Shown: positions 12,900 to 25,020 of the stretch, one piece after another
Position numbering within the stretch: the stretch's first letter is position 1
How the letters are laid out: each line of letters opens with the position of its first letter
Source: Aplectana chamaeleonis
Taxonomy: Eukaryota; Nematoda; Chromadorea; Rhabditida; Cosmocercidae
DNA: 64,000 bases
Reading direction: 5' to 3'
Assembly: GCA_029168955.1 (NCBI GenBank)
Contig: JAPDOI010001320.1
Coordinates: 131,209 to 195,208, forward strand
Notes under the pieces: model-generated
What the model was told of the DNA's origin: nothing
Seen by the model: the letters and a program-made list of their open reading frames with translations, nothing else
Database searches by the model: none
Program-made: the position numbers and the translations under genes

Positions 12900-15660
12900 A
12901 GGCTATGGATCGTGGTGCTACCACCCTACCTGTTGCATATTGAGTCTTTTAAAGTTGCATGGCTATGGATCGTAGTGGGACCATCCTACCTGTTGCGTAT
13001 TGAGTCCTTTAAGCATTTATCGTTATGGATCGTGGTGGGACCACTCTCCCTGTTGCATATTGAGTCCTTCAAACTTTTAAAGTTATGGATCGTGCTGGGA
13101 CCACCCTACCTGTTGCATATTGGGTCCTTCAAACTTTTGACGTTATGGATCGTAGTGGGACCACCCTACCTGTTGCATATTGGGTCCTTCAAACTTTCAA
13201 AGTTATGGATCGTGGTGGGACCACCCTACCTGTTGCACATTGGGTCCTTCAAACTTTCAAAGTTATGGATCGTGGTGGGACCACCCTACCTGTTGCATAT
13301 TGTATCCTTCAAACTTTCAAAGCTATGGATCGTGTTGGGACCACCCTACCTGTTGCATATTGGGTTCTTTAATCTCTCATAGTTACGGATCGTGGTAGGA
13401 CAACCCTACCTGTTGCGTATTCGGTCCTTTAAACTTTCATAGTTATGGATCGTGGTGAGACCACGCTACCTGTTGCATATTGAGTCCTTTGAACTATCGA
13501 GGCTATGGATCTTGGTGGGACCACCCTACTTGTTGCACATTGGGTCCTTTAAACATTCACAATTATGAACCGTGATGGGACCACTCTACCTGTTGCAAAT
13601 CGGGTCCTTTAAACTTCCGAGGCTATGGATCGTGGTGGGACCACCCTACCTTTGCATATCGAGTCTTTTGAACTTTCAAAGCTATGGATCGTGGTAAGAC
13701 CACCCTACCTGTTGCAGATTGAGTCCTTTAAACTTTCGAGGCTATGGATTTTGGTGGGACCACCCTACCTGTTGCATATTGAGTCCTTTAAACTTTCAAA
13801 GCTATGGATCGTGGTAAGACCACCCTACCTGTTGCAAATCGGGTCCTTCAAACTTTCGACGTTATGGATCGTAGTGGGACCACCCTACCTGTTGCATATT
13901 GGGTCCTTCAAACTTTCAAAGCTATGGATCGTGATAGGACCACCCTACCTGTTGCATACTGAGTTCTTTTAACTTTCTTTGTTATGGATCGTGATGGGAC
14001 CACCCTACCTGTTGCATATTGAGTCCTATAAAATTCCATAGCTATGAATCGTGATAGGACCACCCTACCTGTTGCATACTGAGTTCTTTGAACTTTCTTT
14101 GTTATGGATCGTCATTGGACCACTCTACCTGTTGCATTTTGGGTCCTTTAAACTTTCACAGTTATGGATCGTGGTGAGACCACGCTACCTGTTGCATATT
14201 GAGTCATTTTGAACTATCGAGGCTATGGATCGTGGTGGGACCACCCTACCTGTTGCATATTAAGTCCTTTAAACTTTCACAATTATGAACCGTGCTGGGA
14301 CCACCCTACCTGTTGCATATTGGTTCCTTTAAACTTCCGAGGCTATGGATCATTGTGGGACCACAATACTTATTGCATACTAAGTCCATTAAATTTTCAT
14401 CGGTATGGATCGTGGTAGGACCACCACACGTGTTGCATATTGAGTCCTTTGACCTTTCATCGTTATGGATCGTAATGGGACCACTCTACCTGTTGCATAT
14501 TGAGTCCTTTAAAAATCCATAGCTATGCATCGTGATAGGACCACCCTACCTGTTGCATATTAAGTCATTTAAAATTCCATAGCTATGAATCGTGATAGGA
14601 CCACCCTACCTGTTGCATATTAAGTCATTTAAACTTTCAAAGCTATGGATCGTGGTGGGACCACCCTACCTGTTGCACATCAGGTCCTTTAAACTTTCGA
14701 CGTTATGGATCGTGGTGGGACCACCCTACCTGTTGCATATTGGGTCCTTCAAACTTTCAAAGCTATGGATCGTGGTGGGAACCACCCTACCTGTTGCATA
14801 TTGGGTCCTTTAAACTTTGATCGTTATAGATCGTGGTTGGACCAACCCTACCTGTTGCAAATTGGGTCCTTCAAACTTTCGTCGTAACGGATCGTGGTGG
14901 GACCACCCTACCTGTTGCATAATGAGTCCTTTAAACTTTCACAGTTATGGATCGTGGTGAGACCACGCTACCTGTTGCAGACTGAGTCCTTTAAACTTTC
15001 ACAGTTATGGATCGTGGTGAGACCACGCTACCTGTTGCATATTGAGTCCTTAGAACTTTCGAGGCTATGGATCTTGGTGGGACCACCCTACTTGTTGCAG
15101 ATTGGGTCCTTTAAACATTCACAATTATGAACCGTGCTATGACCACTCTACCTGTTGCAAATCGGGTCCTTTAAACTTCCGAGGCTACGGATCGTGGTGG
15201 GACCACCCTACATGTTGCATATTGAGTCCTTTAAACTTTCGAGGCTATGGATCGTGGTGGGACCACCCTACCTGTTGCTTACCGAGTCCTTTGAACTTTC
15301 GAGGCTATGGATGGTGGTGGGACCACCCTACCTGTTGCATATTGAGTCCTTCAAACTTTCATCGTTATGCATCGTGATAGGACCACCCTACCTGTTGCAT
15401 ACTGAGTCCTTTAATCTTTCATCGTTATGGATCGTGATGGGACCGCCCTACCTGTTGCATATTGAGTCCTTTAAAATTCCATAGCTATGAATCGTGATAG
15501 GACCGCCCTACCTGTTGCATACTGAGTTCTTTTAACTTTCTTTGTTATGGATCGTGATGGGACCACCCTACCTGTTGCATATTGAGTCCTTTAAACTTTC
15601 ATCGTTATGGAACGTGGTGGGACCACCCTACCTGTTGCATATAGGGTTCTTTAAACATCC
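12900..15660. repeat. Patch of diverged monomers in the array
   Basis: The 60-bp period is kept but many monomers carry uncommon variants, such as TCGTGATAGGACC, AAAATTCCATAGCTATG, TTTAACTTTCTTTG, ACAATACTTATTGC and CCACACGTGTTGC. They are interspersed with ordinary monomers. Several variants recur in other patches: the ACAATACTTATTGC monomer near 14,365 is repeated near 21,270, and the AAGCATTTATCG monomer near 13,010 is repeated near 27,960 and 28,260. Confidence 0.75.
14427..14432. other. CACGTG hexamer in a diverged monomer (example)
   Basis: In a minor monomer class ACCACCCTACCTG becomes ACCACCACACGTG, creating the palindrome CACGTG. Further cases are at 23,673, 27,817, 28,117, 28,237 and 29,255. 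CACGTG is the E-box core bound by bHLH proteins in animals; here it may simply be a shared ancestral variant. Confidence 0.55.
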
Positions 15661-17820
15661 ATTGTTACGGATTGTGGTGGGACCACCCTACCTGTTGCAT
15701 ATTGGGTCCTTTAAACTTTCACAGTTATGGATCGTGGTGAGACCACGCTACCTGTTGCATATTGAGTCCTTTGAACTATCGAGGCTATGGATCTTGGCGG
15801 GACCACCCTACTTGTTGCACATTGGGTCCTTCAAACATTCACAATTATGAACCGTGCTGGGACCACCCTACCTGTTGCACATTGAGTCCTTTAAACTTTC
15901 GAGGCTATGGATCGTGGTGGGACTACCCTACCGGTTGCATATTGAGTCCTTTAAACTTTCGAGGCTATGGATCGTGGTGGGACCACCCTACCTGTTGCAT
16001 ATTAAGTCCTTTGAACTTTCATCGCTATGGATCGTGGTGGGACCACCCTACCTGTTGCATATTAGGTCCTTCCAACTTTCAAAGCTATGGATCGTGGTAA
16101 GACCACCCTACCTGTTGCAGATTGAGTCCTTTAAACTTTCGCCGTTATGGATCGTGGTGGGACCACCCTACCTGTTGCATATTGGGTCCTTCAAACTTTC
16201 AAAGCTATGGATCGTGGTGGAACCACCCTACCTGTTGCATATAGGGTTCTTTTAAACTTCCATTGTTATGGATTGTGGTGGGACCACCCTACCTGTTGCA
16301 TATTGGATCCTTTAAACTTTCGAGGCTATGTATCGTGCTGGGACCACCCTACCTGTTGCATATAGGGTTCTTTAAACTTCCATTGTTATGGATTGTGGTG
16401 GGACCACCCTACCTGTTGCATATTGGGTCCTTTAAACTTTCACAGTTATGGATCGTGGTGAGACCACGCTACCTGTTGCATATTGAGTCATTTTGAACTA
16501 TCGAGGCTATGGATCTTGGTGGGACCACCCTACTTGTTGCACATTGGGTCCTTTAAACATTCACGATTATGAACCGTGCTGGGACCACCCTACCTGTTGC
16601 ACATTGAGTCCTTTAAACTTTCTAGGCTATGGATCGTGGTGGGACCACCCTACCTGTTGCATATTAAGTCCTTTAAACTTTCGAGGCTATGGATTTTGGT
16701 GGGACCACCCTACCTGTTGCATATCGAGTCTTTTGAACTTTCAAAGTTATGGATCGTGGTGGAACCACCCTACCTGTTGCACATTGAGTCCTTTAAACTT
16801 TCGAGGCTATGGATCGTGGTGGGACTACCCTACCTGTTGCATATTAAGTCCTTTAAACTTTCGAGGCTATGAATTTTGGTGGGACCACCCTACCTGTTGC
16901 ATATTAGGTCCTTCCAATTTTCAAAGCTATGGATCGTGGTGGGACCACCCTACCTGTTGCACATCGGGTCCTTCAAACTTTCGACGTTATGGATCGTGGT
17001 GGGACCACCCTACCTGTTGCATATTGGGTCCTTCAAACTTTCAAAGCTATGGATCGTGGTGGAACCACCCTACCTGTTGCATATAGGGTTCTTTAAACTT
17101 CCATTGTTATGGATCTTGGTGGGACCACCCCACCTGTTTCATATTGGGTCCTTCAAACTTTCATAGCTATGGATCGTGGTGGGACCACCCTACCTGTTGC
17201 ATATAGGGTTCTTTAAACTTCCATTGTTATGGATTGTGGTGGGACCACCCTACCTGTTGCATATTGGGTCCTTTAAACTTTCACAGTTATGGATCGTGGT
17301 GAGACCACGCTACCTGTTGCATATTGAGTCCTTTGAACTATCGAGGCTATGGATCTTAGTGGGACCACCCTACTTGTTGCACATTGGGTCCTTTAAACAT
17401 TCACAATTATGAACCGTGCTGGGACCACCCTACCTGTTGCAAATCGGTTCCTTTAAACTTCCGAGGCTATGGATCGTGGTGGGACCACCCTACCTGTTGC
17501 ACATTGAGTCCTTTAAACTTTCGAGGCTATGGACCGTGGTGGGACGACCCTACCTGTTCGATATTAAGTCCTTTGTACTTTCGAGGCTATGGATCGTGGT
17601 GGGACCACCCTACCTGTTGCATATTGAGTCCTTCCAACTTTCAAAGCTATGGATCGTGATGGGACTACCCTACCTGTTGGATATTGGGTCCTTTAAACTT
17701 TCGACGTTATGGATCGTGGTGGGACCACCCTACCTGTTGCATATTGGGTCCTTCAAACTTTCAAAGCTATGGATCGTGGTGGAACCACCCTACCTGTTGC
17801 ATATAGGGTTCTTTAAACTT

Positions 17821-19440
17821 CCATTGTTATGGATTGTGGTGGGACCACCCTACCTGTTGCATATTGGATCCTTCAAACTTTAAAAGCTATGGATCGTGGT
17901 GGAACCACCCTACCTGTTGCATATAGGGTTCTTTAAACTTCCATTGTTATGGATTGTGGTGGGACCACCCTACCTGTTGCATATTGGGTCCTTTAAACTT
18001 TCACAGTTATGGATCGTGGTGAGACCACGCTACCTGTTGCATATTGAGTCCTTTGAACTATCGAGGCTATGGATCTTAGTGGGACCACCCTACTTGTTGC
18101 ACATTGGGTCCTTTAAACATTCACAATTATGAACCGTGCTGGGACCACCCTACCTGTTGCAAATCGGTTCCTTTAAACTTCCGAGGCTATGGATCGTGGT
18201 GGGACCACCCTACCTGTTGCATATTAAGTCCTTTAAACTTTCGAGGCTATGGATTTTGGTGGGACCACCCTACCTGTTGCATATCGAGTCTTTTGAACTT
18301 TCAAAGTTATGGATCGTGGTGGAACCACCCTACCTGTTGCACATTGAGTCCTTTAAACTTTCGAGGCTATGGATCGTGGTGGGACTACCCTACCTGTTGC
18401 ATATTAAGTCCTTTGAACTTTCGAGGCTATGAATTTTGGTGGGACCACCCTACCTGTTGCATATTAGGTCCTTCCAATTTTCAAAGCTATGGATCGTGGT
18501 GGGACCACCCTACCTGTTGCACATCGGGTCCTTTAAACTTTCGACGTTATGGATCGTGGTGGGACCACCCTACCTGTTGCATATTGGGTCCTTCAAACTT
18601 TCAAAGCTATGGATCGTGGTGGAACCACCCTACCTGTTGCATATAGGGTTCTTTAAACTTCCATTGTTATGGATTGTGGTGGGACCACCCTACCTGTTGC
18701 ATATTGGATCCTTCAAACTTTAAAAGCTATGGATCGTGGTGGAACCACCCTACCTGTTGCATATAGGGTTCTTTAAACTTCCATTGTTATGGATTGTGGT
18801 GGGACCACCCTACCTGTTGCATATTGGGTCCTCTAAACTTTCACAGTTATGGATCGTGGTGAGACCACGCTACCTGTTGCATATTGAGTCCTTTGAACTA
18901 TCGAGGCTATGGATCTTAGTGGGACCACCCTACTTGTTGCACATTGGGTCCTTTAAACATTCACAATTATGAACCGTGCTGGGACCACCCTACCTGTTGC
19001 AAATCGGTTCCTTTAAACTTCCGAGGCTATGGATCGTGGTGGGACCACCCTACCTGTTGCATATTAAGTCCTTTAAACTTTCGAGGCTATGGATTTTGGT
19101 GGGACCACCCTACCTGTTGCATATCGAGTCTTTTGAACTTTCAAAGTTATGGATCGTGGTGGAACCACCCTACCTGTTGCACATTGAGTCCTTTAAACTT
19201 TCGAGGCTATGGATCGTGGTGGGACTACCCTACCTGTTGCATATTAAGTCCTTTAAACTTTCGAGGCTATGAATTTTGGTGGGACCACCCTACCTGTTGC
19301 ATATTAGGTCCTTCCAATTTTCAAAGCTATGGATCGTGGTGGGACCACCCTACCTGTTGCACATCGGGTCCTTCAAACTTTCGACGTTATGGATTGTGGT
19401 GGGACCACCCTACCTGTTGCATATTGGGTCCTTTAAACTT
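17821..19440. repeat. 840-bp tandem duplication (14 monomers x 2)
   Basis: Positions 17,821-18,660 and 18,661-19,440 align line by line at an 840-bp offset with only a few single-base differences. The match is lost near 19,395. Each copy consists of the 12-monomer HOR plus two extra monomers, so the unit is an extended form of the 720-bp HOR. Confidence 0.85.
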
Positions 19441-19499
19441 TCACAGTTATGGATCGTGGTGAGACCACGTTACCTGTTGCATATTGAGTCCTTTGAACT

Positions 19500-19920
19500 T
19501 TCGAGGCTATGGATCTTGGTGGGACCACCCTACCCGTTGCATATCGAGTTTCTTGAACTTTCGAAGTTATGGATCGTGGTGGGACCACCCTTCCTGTTGC
19601 ATATTGGGTCCTTCAAACTTTCAAAGCTATGGATCGTGGTGGGACCACCCTACCTGTTGCACATCGGGTCCTTCAAACTTTCTACGTTATGGATTGTGGT
19701 GGGACCACCCTACCTGTTGCATATTGAGTCCTTTGAACTTTCGAGGCTATGGATCTTGGTGGGACCACCCTACCCGTTGCATATCGAGTTTCTTGAACTT
19801 TCGAAGTTATGGATCGTGGTGGGACCACCCTTCCTGTTGCATATTGGGTCCTTCAAACTTTCAAAGCTATGGATCGTGGTGGGACCATCCTACCTGTTGC
19901 ACATTGGGTCCTTAAAACTT
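19500..19920. repeat. 240-bp tandem duplication
   Basis: The monomers at 19,501-19,620 (marked by CCCGTTGCATATCGAGTTTC and CACCCTTCCTG) are repeated at 19,741-19,860. Related blocks appear at 23,040-23,400, 26,500-26,720 and 27,040. Confidence 0.8.
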
Positions 19921-20619
19921 TCGACGTTATGGATCGTAGTGGGACCACCCTACCTGTTGCAAATCGGTTCCTTCAAACTTCCGAGGCTATGGATCGTGGT
20001 GGGACCACCCTACCTGTTGCATATTAAGTCCTTTAAACTTTCGAGGCTATGGATTTTGGTGGGACCACCCTACCCGTTGCATATCGAGTTTCTTGAACTT
20101 TCGAAGTTATGGATCGTGGTGGCACCACCCTACCTGTTGCATATTGAGCCCTTTAAACTTTCGAGGCTATGAATTTTGGTGGGACCACCCTACCTGTTGC
20201 ATATTAGGTCCTTCCAATTTTCAAAGCTATGAACCGTGCTGGGACCACCCTACCTGTTGCAAATCGGTTCCTTTAAACTTCCGAGGCTATGGATCGTGGT
20301 GGGACCACCCTACCTGTTGCACATTGAGTCCTTTAAACTTTCGAGGCTATGGATCGTGGTGGGACTACCCTACCTGTTGCATATTAAGTCCTTTGAACTT
20401 TCGAGGCTATGAATTTTGGTGGGACCACCCTACCTGTTGCATATTAGGTCCTTCCAATTTTCAAAGCTATGGATCGTGGTGGGACCACCCTACCTGTTGC
20501 ACATCGGGTCCTTTAAACTTTCGACGTTATGGATCGTGGTGGGACCACCCTACCTGTTGCATATTGGGTCCTTCAAACTTTCAAAGCTATGGATCGTGGT
20601 GGAACCACCCTACTTGTTG

Positions 20620-21380
20620 CATACTGAGTTCTTTTAACTTTCTTTGTTATGGATCGTGATGGGACCCCTTACCTGTTGCATATTGAGTCCTTTAAAATTC
20701 CATACCTATGAATCGTGATAGGACCACCCTACCTGTTGCATACTGAGTTCTTTGAACTTTCTTTGTTATGGATCGTCATTGGACCACTCTAACTGTTGCA
20801 TATTGAATCCTTTAAACTTTCATCGTTATGGAACGTGGTGGGACCACCCTACCTGTTGCATATTAAGTCATTTAAACTATCGAGGCTATGGATCTTGGTG
20901 GGACCACCCTACCTGTTGCACATTGGGTCCTTTAAACATTCACAATTATGAACCGTGCTAGGACCACCCTACCTGTTGCAAATCGGGTCCTTTAAACTTC
21001 CGAGGCTATGGGTCGTGGTGGGACCACCCTACCTGTTGCATATTAAGTCCTTTAAACTTTCGAGGCTATGGATTTTGGTGGGAGCACCCTACCTGTTGGA
21101 TATCGGGTCTTTTGAGCTTTCATCGTTATGGATCGTGATGGGACCACCCTACCTGTTGCATATTGAATCCTTTCAACTTTCATCGTTATGGATCGTGGTG
21201 GGACCACCCTACCTGTTGCATATTAAGTCATTTAAACTTCCATTCCTATGGATCGTTGTGGGACCACAATACTTATTGCATACTAAGTCCATTAAATTTT
21301 CATCGGTATGGATCGTAGTGGGACCACCCTACCTGTTGCACATTGAATCCTTTCAACTTTCATCGTTATGGATCGTGGTG
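20620..21380. repeat. Second patch of diverged monomers
   Basis: The patch contains TTTTAACTTTCTTTG, a 58-bp monomer with GGGACCCCTTACC, AAAATTCCATACCTATG and ACAATACTTATTGC variants. The same variants occur in the 13-15 kb patch. The 60-bp register continues through it. Confidence 0.7.
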
Positions 21381-23700
21381 GGACCACCTTACCTGTTGCA
21401 TATTGGGTCCTTCAAACTTTCAAAGCTATGGATCGTGGTGGGAACCACCCTACCTGTTGCATATAGGGTTCTTTAAACTTTCCATTGTTATGGATCGTGG
21501 TGGGACCACCCTACCTGTTGCATATTGGGTCCTTCAAACTTTCAAAGCTATGGATCGTGGTGGAACCACCCTACCTGTTGCATATAGGGTTCTTTAAACT
21601 TCCATTGTTATGGATTGTGGTGGGACCACCCTACCTGTTGCATATTGGGTCCTTTAAACTTTCACAGTTATGGATCGTGGTGAGACCACGCTACCTGTTG
21701 CATATTGAGTCCTTTGAACTATCGAGGCTATGGATCTTAGTGGGACCACCCTACTTGTTGCACATTGGGTCCTTTAAACATTCACAATTATGAACCGTGC
21801 TGGGACCACCCTACCTGTTGCAAATCGGTTCCTTTAAACTTCCGAGGCTATGGATCGTGGTGGGACCACCCTACCTGTTGCACATTGAGTCCTTTAAACT
21901 TTCGAGGCTATGGATCGTGGTGGGACTACCCTACCTGTTGCATATTAAGTCCTTTGAACTTTCGAGGCTATGAATTTTGGTGGGACCACCCTACCTGTTG
22001 CATATTAGGTCCTTCCAATTTTCAAAGCTATGGATCGTGGTGGGACCACCCTACCTGTTGCACATCGGGTCCTTTAAACTTTCGACGTTATGGATCGTGG
22101 TGGGACCACCCTACCTGTTGCATATTGGGTCCTTCAAACTTTCAAAGCTATGGATCGTGGTGGGAACCACCCTACCTGTTGCATATTGGGTTCTTTAAAC
22201 TTTCCATTGTTATGGATCGTGGTGGGACCACCCTACCTGTTGCATATTGGATCCTTCAAACTTTCAAAGCTATGGATCGTGGTGGAACCACCCTACCTGT
22301 TGCATATAGGGTTCTTTAAACTTTCATTGTTATGGATCGTGGTGGGACCACCCTACCTGTTGCATATTGGGTCCTTTAAACTTTCACAGTTATGGATCGT
22401 CGTGAGACCACGCTGCCTGTTGCATATTGAGTCCTTTGAACAATCGAGGCTATGGATCTTGGTGGGACCACCCTACTTGTTGCACATTGGGTCCTTTAAA
22501 CATTCACAATTATGAACCGTGCTGGGACCACTCTACCTGTTGCAAATCGGTTCCTTTAAACTTTCCGAGGCTATGGATCGTGGTGGGACCACCCTACCTG
22601 TTGCATATTAAGTCATTTAAACTTTCGAGGCTATGGATCGTAGTGGGACCACCCTATCTGTTGCATATTGAGTCCTTTAGGCTTTTGAGGTTATGGATCG
22701 TGGTGGGACCACCCTACCTGTTGCATATTGAGTCCTTTAAACTTTCGAGGCTATGGATCGTGGTGGGTCCACCCTACCTGTTTTCTATGAAGTCCTTTAG
22801 ACTTTCGAGGCTATGGATCGTGGTGGGACCACCCTATCTGTTGCATATTGGGTCCTTCCAATTTTCAAAGCTATGGATCGTGGTGGGACCACCCTACCTG
22901 TTGCACATCGGGTCCTTCAAACTTTCGACGTTATGGATTGTGGTGGGACCACCCTACCTGTTGCATATTGGGTCCTTTAAACTTTCACAGTTATGGATCG
23001 TGGTGAGACCACGTTACCTGTTGCATATTGAGTCCTTTGAACTTTCGAGGCTATGGATCTTGGTGGGACCACCCTACCTGTTGCATATCGAGTTTCTTGA
23101 ACTTTCGAAGTTATGGATCGTGGTGGGACCACCCTTCCTGTTGCATATTGGGTCCTTCAAACTTTAAAAGCTATGGATCGTGGTGGGACCACCCTACCTG
23201 TTGCATATCGGGTCCTTTAAACTTTCTACGTTATGGATCGTGGTGGGACCACCCTACCTGTTGCATATTGAGTCCTTTGAACTTTCGAGGCTATGGATCG
23301 TGGTGGGACCACCCTACCTGTTGCATATCGAGTCTCTTGAACTTTCGAAGTTATGGATCGTGGTGGGACCACCCTTCCTGTTGCATATTGGGTCCTTCAA
23401 ACTTTCAAAGCTATGGATTGTGGTGGGACCACCCTACCTGTTGCATATTGGGTCCTTTAAACTTTCACAGTTATGGATCGTAGTGGGACCACCCTACCTG
23501 TTGCAAATCGGTTCCTTCAAACTTCCGAGGCTATGGATCGGGGTGGGAGGACCCTACCTGTCGCATATTAAGGCCTTTAAACTTTCGAGGCTATGGATCG
23601 TGGTGGGACCACCCTACCTGTTGCATATCGAGTCTTGAACTTTCGAAGTTATGGATCGTGGTGGGACCACCACACGTGTTGCATATTGAGCCCTTTAAAC

Positions 23701-25020
23701 TTTCGAGGCTATGAATTTTGGTGGGACCACCCTACCTGTTGCATATTAGGTCCTTCCAATTTTCAAAGCTATGGATCGTGGTGGGACCACCCTACCTGTT
23801 GCACATCGGGTCCCTCAAACTTTCGACGTTATGGATTGTGGTGGGACCACCCTACCTGTTGCATATTGGGTCCTTTAAACTTTCACAGTTATGGATCGTG
23901 GTGAGACCACGTTACCTGTTGCATATTGAGTCCTTTGAACTTTCGAGGCTATGGATCTTGGTGGGACCACCCTACCTATTGCACATCGGTTCCTTCAAAC
24001 TTTCGACGTTATGGATCGTGGTGGGACCACCCTACCTGTTGCATATTGGGTCCTTCAAACTTTCAAAGCTATGGATCGTGGTGGGACCACCCTACCTGTT
24101 GCATATTGTGCTTTTTGAACTTTCACCGGTGTGGATCGTGGTGGGACCGCCCTAACTGCTGCATTTTGGATCCCTTAAACTTTCACCGTTATGGATCGTG
24201 CTGGGACCACCCTACCTGTTGCATATAGGGTTCTTTAAACTTCCATTGTTATGGATCGTGCTGGAACCACCCTACCTGTTGCATATAGGGTTCTTTAAAC
24301 TTCCATTGTTATGGATTGTGGTGGGACCACCCTACCTGTTGCATATTGGGTCCTTTAAACTTTCACAGTTATGGATCGTGGTGAGACCACCCTACCTGTT
24401 GCACATTGAGTCCTTTAAACTTTCGAGGCTATGGATCGTGGTGGGACTACCCTACCTGTTGCATATTGAGTCCTTTAAACTTTCGAGGCTATGAATTTTG
24501 GTGGGACCACCCTACCTGTTGCATATTAGGTCCTTCCAATTTTCAAAGCTATGGATCGTGGTGGGACCACCCTACCTGTTGCACATCGGGTCCTTCAAAC
24601 TTTCGACGTTATGGATTGTGGTGGGACCACCCTACCTGTTGCATATTGGGTCCTTTAAACTTTCACAGTTATGGATCGTGGTGAGACCACGTTACCTGTT
24701 GCATATTGAGTCCTTTGAACTTTCGAGGCTATGGATCTTGGTGGGACCACCCTACCTATTGCACATCGGTTCCTTCAAACTTTCGACGTTATGGATCGTG
24801 GTGGGACCACCCTACCTGTTGCATATTGGGTCCTTCAAACTTTCAAAGCTATGGATCGTGGTGGGACCACCCTACCTGTTGCATATTGTGCTTTTTGAAC
24901 TTTCACCGGTGTGGATCGTGGTGGGACCGCCCTAACTGCTGCATTTTGGATCCCTTAAACTTTCACCGTTATGGATCGTGCTGGAACCACCCTACCTGTT
25001 GCATATAGGGTTCTTTAAAC
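23701..25020. repeat. 780-bp tandem duplication (13 monomers)
   Basis: Positions from 23,701 align with positions from 24,481 at a 780-bp offset. Over the first nine or so monomers I see only two or three base differences (for example TCCCTC versus TCCTTC). Both copies share CTACCTATTGCACATCGG. The match fades near 24,260 versus 25,040. Confidence 0.85.

Noticed and set aside
17134..17141. CTGTTTCA, identical to the core promoter motif of nematode type 1 piRNA genes; also at about 33,758, 34,240, 38,563, 39,223, 42,223, 43,608, 45,048, 46,312, 46,552 and 48,235
   Set aside because: It is a one-base variant of the CTGTTGCA present in nearly every monomer, always in the same repeat context. 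The upstream sequence is not AT-rich as in known piRNA loci. Small-RNA sequencing with 21-nt U-starting reads about 40 nt downstream would reopen it.
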